The position numbers and the translations under genes are program-made. A DNA stretch of 15,985 nt from Clostridia bacterium UC5.1-1C12 (GTDB lineage Bacteria; Bacillota_I; Bacilli_A; Erysipelotrichales; Erysipelotrichaceae), in NCBI GenBank assembly GCA_001305055.1, contig BBZX01000017.1, forward strand, positions 1 to 15,985. Direction: 5' to 3'. This document shows, piece by piece, positions 6,513 through 15,598 of the stretch; positions within the stretch are counted from its first letter, which is position 1; every line of letters starts with the position of its first letter. The notes under the pieces are model-generated. The model did not search any database. It was not told the origin of the DNA and worked only from the letters and a program-made list of their open reading frames with translations.

Positions 6513-8000
6513 AAATAAAGAGATCCTATTGATGAATGATATAAACCTTGGCGGCCACAATTGGATACCAATCGGTAATATATACAATCCATTTAAAGGC
6601 ACATTCAATGGTAATGGAAAAACAATAAGTAATATGCTGATCAATGACAAAATAAGTGCACAGCAAGATTTAGGTTTATTTGGTAATGCGTTTGGATCAG
6701 CTGATAATCCAGTTGTGATAAAAAACTTTAAATTTATCAATCCTGTAATTGATATTCAGCTTACTTTAAATTCAGCTACGTACATGGGCTTATTATGTGG
6801 ATCAATCGATACTTTTCAGTCAGTGATGTCGTTATTAGTAATGGTAAGTTAATGATTGATGATTATCGAGAAGGAAATAGTACTGCAGCATTCCTATTTG
6901 GACATGCTGGCTATGGTTTTACACTAATAAATATAGAAGCTAAAAATATTGATCTTAAATATGTAACAAACAATAAAGGAACAAAGCAAATTTCTGGTAT
7001 TTCTCCGCATATTGTCATGCCTGATGGCATTACGTATAATGTTGCATTAACCGGAAAAATTACTATTGATAACAGCAAGGGTTCAGCGACCTTTATTACA
7101 GGTGGTTTTTACTCCAATACGAGTATGGGTTCAACACTAGTAGAAATTAGTAATTCATATTTCGATATTGATACTGATTTTTCGGAGCCATTAACTTTTG
7201 ATCCGGTCGTAAGAAATACACCAAGAGTAACTTGTGATAATGTTTATATTCATAGTGAGCATTTTGGTAAACTAACACCTGTCAAAGATGTAACAGGTGC
7301 AATAGAAATAGATGATGAGAAAATAATTGCTTCAGATAAGATAGAAGATTCGCTTGTTAATTTATTAAATGGACATATCAGTAAGATGGATAATAAATAC
7401 AACTATAATCCATGGTATACCTCAGGTAATGAACCCCCAGGCTTTGCTAGTCCTAATATCACAAGTATTACTGTGAATCCAACCTCTAAAGTGGTTGTAC
7501 CAGGTGAAACATTGCAATTAGAAAAAGTGATTGTACCTTTTACAGCTCAGGATGTCAAAGTTACATACACGAGCAGTCACCCTGATGTCACGGTTGATAA
7601 TAACGGGTTAGTAAAAGTTAAGGACACTGCGGTGCCTACATTTGCCGCTGTGATAACAATGACACCATCAGATAATCGATATCCTAAATCTACCTGCCTT
7701 TTGATGGTAACACCTAAACCTTTAGATATTAGTGAGATTCAGCTTGAAGCTTTGGATACTGTTTATGTGAACAGTATAGAAAAAGTAAATGCTTATCTAA
7801 AACCGGGTGATGCTGATGCTTCATTATTGAATTGGAGTTTAATTAATGATGAAAATACAAATGCTTCAATATCTTCTAAAGGTACTTTATTAACAGGAGA
7901 TAACAGCGGTACTGTCACAGTCAGAGCATCATCATCAATTAATCCAGAAATTTATGATGAAGTAATTATTCAAATAAAGGATAAAAATATCTCAGACGCA
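6396..8000 (+). repeat. GLUG super-repeat unit 3 (type B)
   Basis: The unit starts at W-D-G with YYITKPSELAWVADQTNAG, INLGGHNWIPIG, FKGTFNGNGKTISNM and GLFGNA. It has fewer GLUG turns and a KQISG...GSAT...NSYFDID stretch that units 1 and 2 lack, then two Ig folds from about 7455. Confidence 0.7.
6472..6852 (+). CDS. Giant surface protein fragment 6: GLUG unit 3, first part
   Basis: The real contribution starts near 6504. INLGGHNWIPIG, FKGTFNGNGKTISNM and DLGLFGNA are the conserved opening of the GLUG unit, and their DNA is visibly related to unit 4 near 8209. The fragment ends at a premature TAA. Adding one T to the run at 6813-6816 restores SIDTFSVSDVVISNGKL and joins the long frame that follows. 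Confidence 0.65.
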   Translation: MLIKQMLVYIKGFKNKEILLMNDINLGGHNWIPIGNIYNPFKGTFNGNGKTISNMLINDKISAQQDLGLFGNAFGSADNPVVIKNFKFINPVIDIQLTLNSATYMGLLCGSIDTFQSVMSLLVMVS

Positions 8001-9788
8001 TGGGATGGCTCAGTAGAAATGGTAACACCTGTTGAAAATGTAATTCATATTCAAAGACCATCTCAGCTCGCTTATATTGCTAATCAGGTTAATGCAAATT
8101 TAAATCATTATGATGGTATTGAAGTTATTTTAGATAATGATTTAGATTTTGGCGGTCGAAACTGGACACCTATTGCTTATGATTCTGATAATTATTTTGG
8201 CGGAAATTTCAATGGTAATGGAAAGACAATTAATAACTTTTTGATTTCCAATCTCGAATATAGATTAATTGGATTATTTGGTAGAATAAAAAATTCTGTA
8301 ATCCATGATTTAAACTTTGAGTCTCCGATAATTAGAGGAAGTACTACAAAAGCGAATAATATTGCAGTAGTAGCTGGTGTAGGTGAGGCGGTTGAATTCC
8401 GCAACATTAGTATAAATAATCCATTGATGGATATCGATGATTCAGTAGTTGTTAATAATCAAACAGCAGTATTAACTGCAGGATGTGGAAGCTATGGTGA
8501 TAAAGGATCAAGGATCATTAATGTAGACATCAATAATATGATAATCAATTATCGCACTCATTCCAGCGGAGTGAAGCAAATTTCAGGTTTAACTTCAAAC
8601 GTGCCGGATGCTTTACGACTTATTGTAAATTCATCGGTAACTGGCAGAATCAATGTAGTGAATGCAGGTGGTTCAGCAACAGCAATGATAAGTGGATTAC
8701 TTGCTAATGAAAGCCTCCATTCTACATCACAAAATTTATTTAATTGTTATACAGATATCACCATACAAACTAATATTTCGGCATATATTGGTTCGATAAT
8801 CGGACGAATTGCTACTAACCGCAGTGATTTTATTCTTAATCAAAATGTATTTGCACACTTTGATTATACTTATCCTACCTATGGAAGTTATTGGACTGTG
8901 GTTGAACACACTTCTCCAGAATTTTTTAGACAAGAAAATGTATTTTTTAATGGAACTATAAATGGAGCAGAGGTGGAGTCAACAAATAGAAAGGATGAAA
9001 TTCATGTAGGTTTTGCACAAGCAACAGCTCCGATATCTGATCCTTCATCAATTGTGCGGAAATTGAATGAAGGTATAAAAGAGCTCCCTGAACTAGAGGG
9101 TATTACTTATCGTACATGGCGTCTGAATGGTCTTTATCCTGAGTTAGGTGAGCCATCAACAGTGACGCTAGATCAAAATTCGATAACTATGAAGAGCGGA
9201 GAAACGACATCGTTATCTGCCAGAGTGAGTCCAATAAGTATGGGAACCGATTTATATTGGGAATCTGAAAATACAACTATTGCAGCAGTCGATCAATCAG
9301 GAAATATTACTGGTAAAACACCGGGTACTACAGTTATAAAGGCTATGTCCAAAGATGGTCAGATAGCTGAGTGTAAGGTTAAGGTAGAAGCAGTAACTAC
9401 AAGCATCATTTTAGTTATTGAAGGTGAAGACAAGGGTACTGAATTATGCGTTAATGACATACGTACAATAACTGCAGAAATGCAGCCTATTGATGAGCAG
9501 CTTACATGGACCAGCAGCAATCCTGAAATCTTGGCTATTATTGAAGATTCAGAAAATAATAAGCAGATTAAAATTCGAGCTTTACAGCATGGACAGGCAA
9601 CACTTACTGCCGTGTCTGAATCTAAGGTTACTGCAAGTATCAATTTTATAGTTAATAACCCAGTGACTGAATTAAAGATAATAGGCAGTCACGTTATGGA
9701 TTTGAGCCATACTGAGCAACTATTAGAAGCTAAGGTGAATGATGATGCGACAATTAAGGACGTAAGTTGGTCAATTCAGAAAAAGTGA
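6795..9788 (+). CDS. Giant surface protein fragment 7: rest of GLUG unit 3, unit 4, Ig domains
   Basis: This is the longest uninterrupted piece (about 990 codons). It holds the rest of GLUG unit 3, two Big_2-like folds (about 7455-8000), all of GLUG unit 4 from W-D-G at 8001, and the first Ig folds of the long array from about 9152 (LDQNSITMKSGETTSLSARV and so on). Units 3 and 4 share a further conserved stretch beyond the GLUG opening: KQISG, then GSAT, then ISNSYFDID or LFNCYTDIT. The piece ends at a premature TGA. Adding one A to the five-A run at 9780-9784 gives SIQKKVNDELVE and joins the next frame. Confidence 0.8.
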   Translation: MWINRYFSVSDVVISNGKLMIDDYREGNSTAAFLFGHAGYGFTLINIEAKNIDLKYVTNNKGTKQISGISPHIVMPDGITYNVALTGKITIDNSKGSATFITGGFYSNTSMGSTLVEISNSYFDIDTDFSEPLTFDPVVRNTPRVTCDNVYIHSEHFGKLTPVKDVTGAIEIDDEKIIASDKIEDSLVNLLNGHISKMDNKYNYNPWYTSGNEPPGFASPNITSITVNPTSKVVVPGETLQLEKVIVPFTAQDVKVTYTSSHPDVTVDNNGLVKVKDTAVPTFAAVITMTPSDNRYPKSTCLLMVTPKPLDISEIQLEALDTVYVNSIEKVNAYLKPGDADASLLNWSLINDENTNASISSKGTLLTGDNSGTVTVRASSSINPEIYDEVIIQIKDKNISDAWDGSVEMVTPVENVIHIQRPSQLAYIANQVNANLNHYDGIEVILDNDLDFGGRNWTPIAYDSDNYFGGNFNGNGKTINNFLISNLEYRLIGLFGRIKNSVIHDLNFESPIIRGSTTKANNIAVVAGVGEAVEFRNISINNPLMDIDDSVVVNNQTAVLTAGCGSYGDKGSRIINVDINNMIINYRTHSSGVKQISGLTSNVPDALRLIVNSSVTGRINVVNAGGSATAMISGLLANESLHSTSQNLFNCYTDITIQTNISAYIGSIIGRIATNRSDFILNQNVFAHFDYTYPTYGSYWTVVEHTSPEFFRQENVFFNGTINGAEVESTNRKDEIHVGFAQATAPISDPSSIVRKLNEGIKELPELEGITYRTWRLNGLYPELGEPSTVTLDQNSITMKSGETTSLSARVSPISMGTDLYWESENTTIAAVDQSGNITGKTPGTTVIKAMSKDGQIAECKVKVEAVTTSIILVIEGEDKGTELCVNDIRTITAEMQPIDEQLTWTSSNPEILAIIEDSENNKQIKIRALQHGQATLTAVSESKVTASINFIVNNPVTELKIIGSHVMDLSHTEQLLEAKVNDDATIKDVSWSIQKK
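8001..9151 (+). repeat. GLUG super-repeat unit 4 (type B)
   Basis: The unit starts at W-D-G with IHIQRPSQLAYIANQVNANL, LDFGGRNWTPIA, FGGNFNGNGKTINNF and GLFGRI, then KQISG...GSAT...NCYTDIT as in unit 3. It leads directly into the long Ig array instead of a closing Ig pair and a fifth unit. Confidence 0.7.
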
Positions 9789-11119
9789 ATGATGAATTAG
9801 TTGAAACAAATGGAGCTCTTATTGATCAGAATGGTAAAGTAACAATTGTAGATACAGCATTTGATGTTTATTATGTTGTAACAGCAGAAGCATTAGATGG
9901 CAGCGGGATTAAAACACAATTTGAAATTCATGTCATAGAAGCTACTATTGATAAGCTGCAAATCATATTGCCTGAAGGTAAAACTTTCTTAAGCGGTGAA
10001 ATTGGTAAATCGATTGAACTTCATACAAAAATAGAGCCGGCGTCAGTTAGTGAAGAAGAAGCTGAACTTATTTATACAAGTTCTATGCCGTCTATATTTA
10101 TCATAGATAAGGATTTGGACAATAAGCCAATTGTCAAGATAAGTCAACAGGCTAAATTAGGTGATACAGCACAAATAACAGTTACTTCACCTTTAGGCAA
10201 TGAAATAATGGATACCGTTTGGATCATGATTGAATGGACAAAAATCGAGAGTTTAGAAATTATTGATCGGGATACAGGAAAACCATTGCCAACAGACAAT
10301 TTTTATTCACTTGGAAAGGGTACAACATTAAAACTAAAGGCAGAACCAACACCATTATCTGCAGCGAATCCAAGCGTAATTTGGTCGGTTCAAAATCTGG
10401 AAGCTATGTCAGAACCATTAGCTGTTATAGATGAAAACGGTTATTTAACAGCACTTAAACCAGGTAAAGTTAAAGTAACTGCAACTAGTAAAGAAGATGG
10501 TTCAATTAAAGCAGAGGCAGATATTGATATTATCGAAATATATCCAGAAAAAATATACGCTAATGAAGGAAACCAAATTAGTGTTAATGTTGGAATGTCC
10601 AGCCTTCAATTGAATATAGGATTTGAACCAGAATCTACAACGAACCGTGGTTTGCATTTCACTTCCAGTGATGAAAGTGTAGCAACAGTTGATTCATCAG
10701 GTAAACTGACATTTAAGGGGAAAATTGGTGAAACAATTATTACTGTAACACCAGAAATAAATGAACTCAGCGGTTATCAGGCAGATCCTTTGATCATTGA
10801 AGTACAGGTTACAGATAAAAAGATTTATGTAACAGAAATAAATGGTATTCGCACAGCAGCTGGCTCAATCCTTAAAGGTTTGAAGGAAGATGGCAGTGCC
10901 ATTGAAGGTATGGCTGTCACCGTTAAAGATCAGCTGCAATTATCAGCAATATATGAGCCAGGAAATGCTACGGTTTCAGCTAGCGAGTTTCTATGGTCGT
11001 TGAGTAATGCTGACGCTGAAGATGGAGATGTACATGCTGAAATTACATCCACAGGAAGCTTTAAAGCACTTAGTTCTGGTGATGTTATTCTCACAGTTAA
11101 AATTAAAAGGCGAAAATAA
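9767..11119 (+). CDS. Giant surface protein fragment 8: Big_2-like Ig array
   Basis: The fragment has about five Big_2-like Ig folds. Typical cores are AEPTPLSAANPSVIWSVQN, IDENGYLTALKPGKVKVTAT and FTSSDESVATVDSSGKLTF. These match the Big_2 pattern of a G-x-V-T-A-like linker strand, a W-S-S or T-S-S core, and an A-x-V-D-x-x-G turn. It ends at a premature TAA. Removing one A from the run at 11105-11108 gives TVKIKGENNKDIEYNQTIHI and joins the next frame. Confidence 0.75.
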   Translation: MVNSEKVNDELVETNGALIDQNGKVTIVDTAFDVYYVVTAEALDGSGIKTQFEIHVIEATIDKLQIILPEGKTFLSGEIGKSIELHTKIEPASVSEEEAELIYTSSMPSIFIIDKDLDNKPIVKISQQAKLGDTAQITVTSPLGNEIMDTVWIMIEWTKIESLEIIDRDTGKPLPTDNFYSLGKGTTLKLKAEPTPLSAANPSVIWSVQNLEAMSEPLAVIDENGYLTALKPGKVKVTATSKEDGSIKAEADIDIIEIYPEKIYANEGNQISVNVGMSSLQLNIGFEPESTTNRGLHFTSSDESVATVDSSGKLTFKGKIGETIITVTPEINELSGYQADPLIIEVQVTDKKIYVTEINGIRTAAGSILKGLKEDGSAIEGMAVTVKDQLQLSAIYEPGNATVSASEFLWSLSNADAEDGDVHAEITSTGSFKALSSGDVILTVKIKRRK

Positions 11120-12170
11120 CAAAGATATTGAGTATAATCAAACTATTCATATTGATGAGCCTACAGCCCAAAGTATATCATTTAGTAAATCAGCTCTTAT
11201 TTTAAAACCAGGAACAGATAATGCACAAATTAAGGCAATTGTAGATCCTTCAGACAGAGTTTCACAAAAGGTTAAGTGGTCAAGTAATGATACAAGTGTA
11301 ACTTTCCTAGACGCTTCAGGACATCAAATAGGCAATGATGAGTATATAGAAGGAATGGTATACATTAAGGTAGGAAGTGAAGCTACCGCAGGAAAACAAA
11401 TTATTATTACCGCAGAATCTATGGCTGTTAATGCACAAGGTATTCATTGTTCTGCTCAGCTTTCAGCAACAATAGCCTATATTGAGCCAAAAATGATTAG
11501 TTTAGCTGAAACATCAACTTTAATAGCGGGTCAGAGTAAAGAATTGAGTGCAGTTGTCTGGGGAGAAACAATTAATGGTGTTCGTTTAAAAGCTACTGAT
11601 CAGCGTATAAAATGGGAAAGCAGTGATCCATCGATTATAGCAATTAATGAGGCAGGTTTAATGACTGCTTTACAGGCTGGAACAGCAGTTATAACAGCCA
11701 TTAGTGCTGCTGATGAAAGTATTAAGAAAACATGTACCGTTACTTCAACATCAGCAGCTTTGACACAAATAATATTAGATCAAAGTGAGATATTATTGGT
11801 AAAGGGTGAGCAAGCTGAAGTTACAGCAAGTGGAAATGCAGGCAGCCAGCTTGAGAATCCAACTTGGACACTTAGTAATCCTTCAATATTATCAATAGAA
11901 GAAAATGGTAATCAAGTTACATTAACGGCTTTAAAGAGTGGAAGCACAATATTAAAAGCAGAAAAAAACGGCACTTATGCTGAATGTGTTATCAGAGTAG
12001 TTCTGGATGAAGTACTTGTAGAAAGCATTTTATTACATGGTCCAGAAGCTTCATTGGAACCTGGCAACGAAGCATTGATAACTGCAGAAGTAAACGGGGT
12101 TGATGGAAAAGAAGCTAGTAATAAGTATTGCGTTGGACTAGTTCAGACCCAGACAGTGTCAGAATCATAG
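11007..12170 (+). CDS. Giant surface protein fragment 9: Big_2-like Ig array
   Basis: Real coding starts near 11108; the 100 bases before that are the out-of-frame overlap with fragment 8. It contains about four Big_2-like folds (ILKPGTDNAQIKAIVDPSD with KVKWSSNDTSV; IKWESSDPSIIAINEAGLMT; WTLSNPSILSIEENG; and the start of another). It ends at a premature TAG. Restoring one A at 12123-12124 gives EASNKVLRWTSSDPDSVRI and joins the next frame. Confidence 0.75.
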   Translation: MLTLKMEMYMLKLHPQEALKHLVLVMLFSQLKLKGENNKDIEYNQTIHIDEPTAQSISFSKSALILKPGTDNAQIKAIVDPSDRVSQKVKWSSNDTSVTFLDASGHQIGNDEYIEGMVYIKVGSEATAGKQIIITAESMAVNAQGIHCSAQLSATIAYIEPKMISLAETSTLIAGQSKELSAVVWGETINGVRLKATDQRIKWESSDPSIIAINEAGLMTALQAGTAVITAISAADESIKKTCTVTSTSAALTQIILDQSEILLVKGEQAEVTASGNAGSQLENPTWTLSNPSILSIEENGNQVTLTALKSGSTILKAEKNGTYAECVIRVVLDEVLVESILLHGPEASLEPGNEALITAEVNGVDGKEASNKYCVGLVQTQTVSES

Positions 12171-12610
12171 AAGAAGAAGCTTCTATTGGCAGAATCAAAG
12201 TTATAAAAAAAGGTGGAAATGTCAAAATAACGGCTGCTGCATGTGATGGGTCAGATGTAGTTTCAGAAATTATTATATCTACTAAGGATGCTAGCGCTCA
12301 GAGTATAACACTTGATAAAAAAGTAATAACTTTGGGTTCTAAAGATACGACTGGTGTAGAATTAAATGCCAGTATACTACCGAGTGATCTTCAGAATAAA
12401 GAAGTACAGTGGAAGCTAAGCAAAACAGGGATTGTAACTTATGAAACTACTGGCGGTGATTTGACAAAGATTAGAATTAAGCCAGTATCAGGTGTTTTAC
12501 CAGGTGAAAGTGTGATTGTTACAGCATCTATTAATGGTAAAGAAGCACAATGTGTAATTTTGATTTCAGAAATTAAATTGAATCAGTACAAATTGCACAA
12601 TCTGCTATAG
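12128..12610 (+). CDS. Giant surface protein fragment 10: Big_2-like Ig array
   Basis: The fragment has one and a half Big_2-like folds (WTSSDPDSVRI; then ITLDKKVITLGSK with NKEVQWKLSKTGIVTYE). It ends at a premature TAG. Adding one A to the run at 12575-12577 gives LISEIKIESVQIAQSAIELI, the normal domain-to-domain junction, and joins the next frame. Confidence 0.7.
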   Translation: MRWTSSDPDSVRIIEEEASIGRIKVIKKGGNVKITAAACDGSDVVSEIIISTKDASAQSITLDKKVITLGSKDTTGVELNASILPSDLQNKEVQWKLSKTGIVTYETTGGDLTKIRIKPVSGVLPGESVIVTASINGKEAQCVILISEIKLNQYKLHNLL

Positions 12611-12636
12611 AATTAATAGAAGGATATAGTACATTA

Positions 12637-13959
12637 TTGCCGGTGAAGGTTCTTCCTGATAATACTTCAAACACAGAATTGATTTGGGAAGTATATGATC
12701 AGTCTTTATTAAAATTTAAGGAATTAAGTGAAAGTGATGGTGTCGAGATTGTTAAAACACTTTCAGGGTATACCTTACAAGCAAAAGAATTGCTAAATGG
12801 TAATTCTGTAACCTATCGCTTAAGGGCAAAAGCAAAGGCAGATAGTTCCATTATAAGCAATGAATTAAATGTAACTGTGAAGAAAGGTACATTAACTGCT
12901 CTTAAGATTGTAGGCGAGAAAGTTTTAGTTAAAAACAGCAGTACAACAAGCAGCATTCAATTAAGTGTCATGCCTACTCCTTTAGATGCAATGACAGGTG
13001 AACTTACTTGGCAGGTAATTAAAGAGTTTGATTCCAATAATCAAGAAATTATCAGTACACCTAACGAGGATGATAATGAAATTATTCGTGATCATATTAT
13101 TAAAATAGATGATACAGGAAAAATTACAGCAGTAGCTGTAGGTACAGCAGAAGTTCAAGTAAAAGCAGCCAATGGTATTAGTGATACAATAACTATTTCC
13201 GTGCTTGAGACAATACATGAAGTGCCTGAACCAGTGACAGTAAATGAAATTGAGGTGTTCAATATCCCAGAGGTTCTAACAATGGGTGAGAAAGTTTTGG
13301 GTAAGGTTAAGTTTTATGATACTTCACATAATGAAATTACCCCATTAAATACTGAAATTAACTGGCAAAGTGATAATGAAGCAGTTCTTAAGGTAGATCA
13401 AGTAACAGGCATAGTTACTGCAGTGTCGGCTGGTACAGCAAATTTACACGCGATCAGCAATCATACGGTAATCATTCATGATGATGAATTAGATCAAGAT
13501 ATGGCTTCAGCGGTAAAAGCAACATTTTCAGTTACAGTAAAGGAACCAAATGGTCTTGTTAAATCATTAGAAATTTCACCATCTTCTACAGAACTTAGCT
13601 TTAGAAAAAGTCAAGTACTGAATGCTACGGCTATATATACTGGAGATGTAAATGATTTAACCTTTGCTTGGTCAAGCACAGATGAAACAATTGCGGCCGT
13701 TACTCAAAGTCAGAATGATCCATTAAAAGCGGTAGTCAATACATTTGATAAAGCAGGAACAGCTTTGATAATCCTTAACATTAATGGTGTGAATGCTTTT
13801 GTTAATATTAAGGTAAGTGCTGAAGCAAAAACTCCAGTCACTGATATTACAGTTAGAGACGAAGAGGGTAATGATATTGGATCAAGGCTTGAGTTATATG
13901 CTGGTTCAGCTAAGAAAATAATCGCGGCAGCAGATTCGGCAGCATCTAATCCAACTTAA
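12637..13959 (+). CDS. Giant surface protein fragment 11: Big_2-like Ig array
   Basis: The in-frame sequence is open well upstream of 12637, to about 12577. The fragment holds about five Big_2-like folds with cores ELIWEVYDQS, LTWQVIKEF, INWQSDNEAVLKVDQVTGIV and FAWSSTDETIAAVTQS. It ends at a premature TAA. Adding one T at 13955-13956 gives AASNPTLSLTSDNEAVAAID and joins the next frame. Confidence 0.75.
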   Translation: MPVKVLPDNTSNTELIWEVYDQSLLKFKELSESDGVEIVKTLSGYTLQAKELLNGNSVTYRLRAKAKADSSIISNELNVTVKKGTLTALKIVGEKVLVKNSSTTSSIQLSVMPTPLDAMTGELTWQVIKEFDSNNQEIISTPNEDDNEIIRDHIIKIDDTGKITAVAVGTAEVQVKAANGISDTITISVLETIHEVPEPVTVNEIEVFNIPEVLTMGEKVLGKVKFYDTSHNEITPLNTEINWQSDNEAVLKVDQVTGIVTAVSAGTANLHAISNHTVIIHDDELDQDMASAVKATFSVTVKEPNGLVKSLEISPSSTELSFRKSQVLNATAIYTGDVNDLTFAWSSTDETIAAVTQSQNDPLKAVVNTFDKAGTALIILNINGVNAFVNIKVSAEAKTPVTDITVRDEEGNDIGSRLELYAGSAKKIIAAADSAASNPT

Positions 13960-13961
13960 GC

Positions 13962-14930
13962 TTGACAAGTGATAATGAAGCAGTTGCTGCTATTGATGAA
14001 GATGGAATAATAAGTGCATTAGCACAGGGCTTAGCAGTTATCACTATAAGACCTGTAGATTCATCAAGTTCTGTTACTAAAACAATCGTAGTCAATGTTT
14101 TAAATGTTCCGGAATATGAACTTAATTTAAGCCAAGATAACATACAATTGGAAAGCGGAATGAGCGGGAATTTGCAGGCTCAGCTGCATCCATTGATTAC
14201 AGAAGGACAAAATGTGCAATATACATGGTCTTTGTATGATTCAGAGGGTAATAGTTATGATGGAGATAAGTTAAGGCTTGAAGTAGATGCTGCCGACCAG
14301 TCAAAAATCCAACTAAAAGCCGGTGTTATTGATAATGATGAAGATTTTACGGTAAAAGCAAAATCTAGTATCAGTGGAGATGGTATAGATGGTATAAAAA
14401 CGGTTGAAAGCATTTGTCTTGTAAAAGTATTAAAAGCGGTTCAAGAAGTTACAGCAATCAATCTTAAGGGTGATTCAGTGCTTGTTGATGAAGATAATAA
14501 TAAATCAATAATACTTTATTTAACAGAAGGTAAAGATCAAGCAGTTTTAACTACTGAACTTGAAGTAAACGGACTAGGTAATCCATATCTAAACTGGACA
14601 AGCGTACCATCTGATTTGCTTACAATACAACAGAGTGAATCTGGTGTTATATTGACTGCGAAACGCAGTGGTAATGCTGTAATAAATGTGAGAGCAGTAA
14701 AAGGCATTGGTGAGGACAGTATTCATGTTGAAATCCGCAATGTTTCTGTTATAACATTAGATGCAGAAATTGCAAAGAGCAATATCGAAATTGGTGAAGA
14801 AACACAAATTAACTGTACGCTTGAAACAGACCCGTTGGATCAGGCAGCAATAGAGGCTGATAAACTAAGATTTACTTCAAGCAATGAGAAGTTGCGGTTG
14901 TTGACAATACTGGTAAAATTAGCGGCATAA
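13962..14930 (+). CDS. Giant surface protein fragment 12: end of Big_2-like array
   Basis: The fragment has about four Big_2-like folds (LTSDNEAVAAIDEDGIISAL; YTWSLYDSEG; LNWTSVPSDLLTIQQSESG; RFTSSNEK). It ends at a premature TAA. Adding one A to the AA at 14889-14890 restores SSNEKVAVVDNTGKISGISE, a canonical Big_2 core, and joins the next frame. Confidence 0.75.
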   Translation: MTSDNEAVAAIDEDGIISALAQGLAVITIRPVDSSSSVTKTIVVNVLNVPEYELNLSQDNIQLESGMSGNLQAQLHPLITEGQNVQYTWSLYDSEGNSYDGDKLRLEVDAADQSKIQLKAGVIDNDEDFTVKAKSSISGDGIDGIKTVESICLVKVLKAVQEVTAINLKGDSVLVDEDNNKSIILYLTEGKDQAVLTTELEVNGLGNPYLNWTSVPSDLLTIQQSESGVILTAKRSGNAVINVRAVKGIGEDSIHVEIRNVSVITLDAEIAKSNIEIGEETQINCTLETDPLDQAAIEADKLRFTSSNEKLRLLTILVKLAA

Positions 14931-14944
14931 GTGAAGGAATCGCT

Positions 14945-15598
14945 ATGATTACCGTTATGTCAGAAACTGATCCAAGTAAATATATGGTCTTTATGGTCAA
15001 TGTCAGTAAACAAATTCCTACACCAATTTTAATGGAGAAGTTTATACTTACTGATAAAAATAATAATACTTATATAGGAAATATTGATAATGATAATCAT
15101 ACGATAACCATTTTACTGCCAACTTTTGTTAGCAAAACATCACTAGTAGCTGAATTCAATTTAAGTCAGAAAGGATTTGAAGTAAATGATGCGGAAGTGA
15201 GAGTTGGAGATGTTATTCAAATAAGTAAGGAAACGGTTAATAACTTTACAAACTCACTCACATACAGCATTATTGATTCAAAAAATACTGAGAATGTTAC
15301 AACTTATACAGTTTGGGCATTAAATGAAAGCGTTCCTGAAGAAGATGCCAGATTTACTGAATTTAAGGTTACGGATGGTGATAATGATTATCTTGGCATC
15401 ATTAATAATGATTTAAATGAAATTTCAATTATGTTGCCAGAGACGGTGAATTTAGAAAGGATAACACCTATTTTCACAGTTAGCAATGAAATAGCGGTAA
15501 CTGCGCAGAATCAGGTACAGATTAGTGGGGAGACACAAGTTGATTTTAGTACAGGTCAGGTTGTGTATATGCTTTCTGGTAAAATGGTCATATTGTAA
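14945..15598 (+). CDS. Giant surface protein fragment 13: tandem DUF5018/cadherin-like domains
   Basis: After the end of the last Big_2-like fold, two homologous beta-sandwich domains follow. One begins at about 15014 (MEKFILTDKNNNTYIGNIDN...ITILLP). The other begins at about 15332 (FTEFKVTDGDNDYLGIINN...ISIMLP). This F-x-x-x-D-x-x-x-N-D-x-x-I-x-I-x-L-P pattern is like DUF5018 or cadherin-like beta-sandwich domains found near the C-terminus of other Gram-positive Ig-like surface proteins. The family label is an inference. The piece ends at a premature TAA. Adding one A at 15581-15584 gives SGKNGHIVSYKVKVDTG and joins the last frame. Confidence 0.7.
   Translation: MITVMSETDPSKYMVFMVNVSKQIPTPILMEKFILTDKNNNTYIGNIDNDNHTITILLPTFVSKTSLVAEFNLSQKGFEVNDAEVRVGDVIQISKETVNNFTNSLTYSIIDSKNTENVTTYTVWALNESVPEEDARFTEFKVTDGDNDYLGIINNDLNEISIMLPETVNLERITPIFTVSNEIAVTAQNQVQISGETQVDFSTGQVVYMLSGKMVIL

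Larger units (their letters stand above)
9152..15013 (+). repeat. Tandem array of about twenty Big_2-like Ig domains
   Basis: About twenty consecutive folds of roughly 85-110 residues share the Big_2 pattern: an I-x-L/V strand, a G-x-x-x-x-L-x-A-x-V-x-P strand, a W-x-S-S-(D/N) core, an A-x-V/I-D-x-x-G turn, and a G-x-A-x-V-x-A strand. The domains are strongly diverged from one another, so this is an old array and not a recent tandem expansion. Big_2 arrays typically form extended stalks on the cell surface. Confidence 0.75.

Noticed and set aside
8192..9643. Antisense reading frames opposite the giant gene
   Set aside because: They mirror the codon pattern of the sense repeats, lack ribosome binding sites and show no recognisable domain.
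3032..15584. Programmed ribosomal frameshifting or phase-variable repeats as the cause of the broken frames
   Set aside because: Thirteen sites in both directions, at runs of only 2-5 bases with no repeated slippery heptamer or obvious stimulatory structure, do not fit programmed shifting. The runs are too short for slipped-strand phase variation.
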